Shown here one piece after another: positions 12,500 to 13,213 of a DNA stretch of 13,213 nucleotides. Origin of the DNA: JBGCDD01 sp045105075 (GTDB lineage Bacteria; Pseudomonadota; Alphaproteobacteria; Rhodobacterales; Rhodobacteraceae). Positions within the stretch are counted from its first letter, which is position 1. Every line of letters begins with the position of its first letter. Position numbers and translations under genes: made by a program. Under the pieces are notes generated by a model. That model had not been told where the DNA came from. It did not search any database and saw only the letters and a program-made list of their open reading frames with translations. Location of the stretch: assembly GCA_045105075.1 (NCBI GenBank), contig JBGCDD010000063.1:1-13213 (forward strand), in the 5' to 3' direction.

Positions 12500-12583
12500 T
12501 CTGCGCCTTGACTTGGCCGTTTGGCTGATTCAAAAGACGCCCTCATAACCCGCAACCGGGCGTTCAGTGGGCGCCAAACCGAC

Positions 12584-12590
12584 GAGGAGG
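12584..12590 (+). promoter_or_regulatory. Shine-Dalgarno of thrS
   Basis: GAGGAGG lies 6 bases before the ATG at 12597 and fixes the thrS start. The rest of the 97-base gap after the GH25 gene holds a possible -35 TTGACT (12508-12513) without a convincing -10 partner. It also holds an imperfect ACGCCC/GGGCGT inverted repeat with no T-run on the plus strand. No leader peptide or T-box-like structure is apparent. Confidence 0.7.
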
Positions 12591-12596
12591 CCCGAT

Positions 12597-13213
12597 ATGG
12601 CCCAGATCACCCTCACCCTTCCCGATGGCAATGCGCGTCACTACGACGCCGGTATCACCGCTGGCGCTGTGGCCTCTGATATCTCGACCTCGCTGGCCAA
12701 AAAAGCGGTCAGCGCCACCGTGAACGGTGCGCATTTTGATCTGGCCTGGCCGATTGAAACCGATGCCAGCATCGCCATTCACACCCTCAAAGACGACGCG
12801 CAGGCCAACGAGCTGATCCGCCACGATCTGGCACATATCATGGCCCGCGCCGTGCAAGAAATCTGGCCCGAGACCAAAGTGACCATCGGCCCGGTGATTG
12901 AAAACGGCTGGTATTACGATTTTGACCGCGCCGAGTCCTTCACCCCCGAAGATCTCGGCGCCAAAGAGAAAAAGATGCGCGAGATCATCAACAAGCGCGA
13001 GCCTGTGCGCACCGAAGTCTGGGAGCGTGCGCGCGCCATCAAGCACTACGAGGATCTGGACGAGCCCTACAAAGTCGAGCTGATCGAAGCGATCCCCGGC
13101 GATGAACCACTGCGTATGTATTGGCACGGTGACTGGCAAGATCTGTGCCGCGGCCCGCATCTGCAACACACCGGCCAGGTGCCCGGTGACGCGTTCAAGT
13201 TGATGTCGATTGC
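12597..13213 (+). CDS. thrS: Threonyl-tRNA synthetase, N-terminal part
   Basis: The frame runs from ATG 12597 through the window end, giving the first 205 residues of a protein normally about 640-650 long. It charges tRNA-Thr and edits mischarged Ser-tRNA-Thr. Residues 1-62 form the TGS domain (MAQITLTLPDGNARHYD...). The editing (SAD) domain follows, with the metal-free editing-site residues H76 and H80 in HDLAHIMARAVQ, and D182, C184 and H188 in DWQDLCRGPHLQ. VTIGPVIENGWYYDF (95-109) is typical. The catalytic core lies beyond the window. The start is set by GAGGAGG. The preceding gene ends 97 bases upstream and is functionally unrelated. Confidence 0.97.
   Translation, partial: MAQITLTLPDGNARHYDAGITAGAVASDISTSLAKKAVSATVNGAHFDLAWPIETDASIAIHTLKDDAQANELIRHDLAHIMARAVQEIWPETKVTIGPVIENGWYYDFDRAESFTPEDLGAKEKKMREIINKREPVRTEVWERARAIKHYEDLDEPYKVELIEAIPGDEPLRMYWHGDWQDLCRGPHLQHTGQVPGDAFKLMSI

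Noticed and set aside
12564..13169. 201-codon minus-strand open frame opposite thrS.
   Set aside because: Threonyl-tRNA synthetase on the plus strand is unmistakable; the antisense frame has no recognisable features.
1..13213. Mobile elements, CRISPR arrays, tRNA or rRNA genes, phage or defence systems.
   Set aside because: No transposase, integrase, regularly spaced repeats or RNA gene signatures were seen on either strand. All sizeable regions are accounted for by housekeeping or metabolic genes.

Overview
The window looks like chromosomal DNA of an alphaproteobacterium of the Rhodobacterales (Roseobacter-type). This rests on the GC-rich, GC3-biased coding sequence and the phaZ / phaC-phaP-phaR arrangement known from Paracoccus and Rhodobacter. 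It also rests on the resemblance of several proteins to families I recall as common in this group. I see no tRNA, rRNA, CRISPR array, insertion sequence or phage gene. Coding density is very high and many neighbouring genes share or abut stop/start codons.

Layout. (1) 1-2675, plus strand: the last codons of a glutamine-synthetase-family gene, then a PuuB-like FAD amine oxidase (together probably a polyamine/amine catabolism pair), then a DegT/DnrJ/EryC1/StrS PLP aminotransferase with its own promoter. (2) 2672-7314: a complete polyhydroxybutyrate (PHB) locus. phaC (synthase), phaP (phasin) and phaR (repressor) run on the minus strand; phaZ (intracellular depolymerase) diverges on the plus strand. 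Four 15-bp dyads with the core GC-N3-GC lie in the phaR, phaP (two copies) and phaC/phaZ control regions and are probable PhaR operators. (3) 7311-7877: a DUF6151-type cysteine-rich protein coupled to phaZ by an ATGA overlap. (4) 10396-7878, minus strand: a tight four-gene operon (alpha/beta hydrolase, VOC protein, uncharacterised M15-peptidase-like protein, second alpha/beta hydrolase), all with overlapping ends. (5) 10459-11670, plus strand: an ArsR-type HTH fused to an SRPBCC (AHSA1-like) domain, preceded by a 40-bp double-dyad operator and a promoter that appears to make a leaderless mRNA, followed by a MAPEG-family membrane protein. (6) 11717-12499: a GH25 lysozyme-like lipoprotein. (7) 12597 to the window end: the N-terminal third of threonyl-tRNA synthetase.

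How it works together. PhaC makes PHB, PhaP coats the granule, PhaZ degrades the polymer, and PhaR (known in this group to bind both PHB and DNA) would release the operators when polymer starts to form. Operator positions match this: one phaP dyad fills the -35/-10 spacer, and the phaC dyad overlaps the -10. The most notable non-textbook points are the complete set of PhaR boxes, the self-contained ArsR-SRPBCC regulatory unit with its tandem operator and leaderless start, the DUF6151 gene coupled to phaZ, and the four-gene overlapping operon holding an unassigned M15-like protein. I do not see a clearly new defence or mobile system here.
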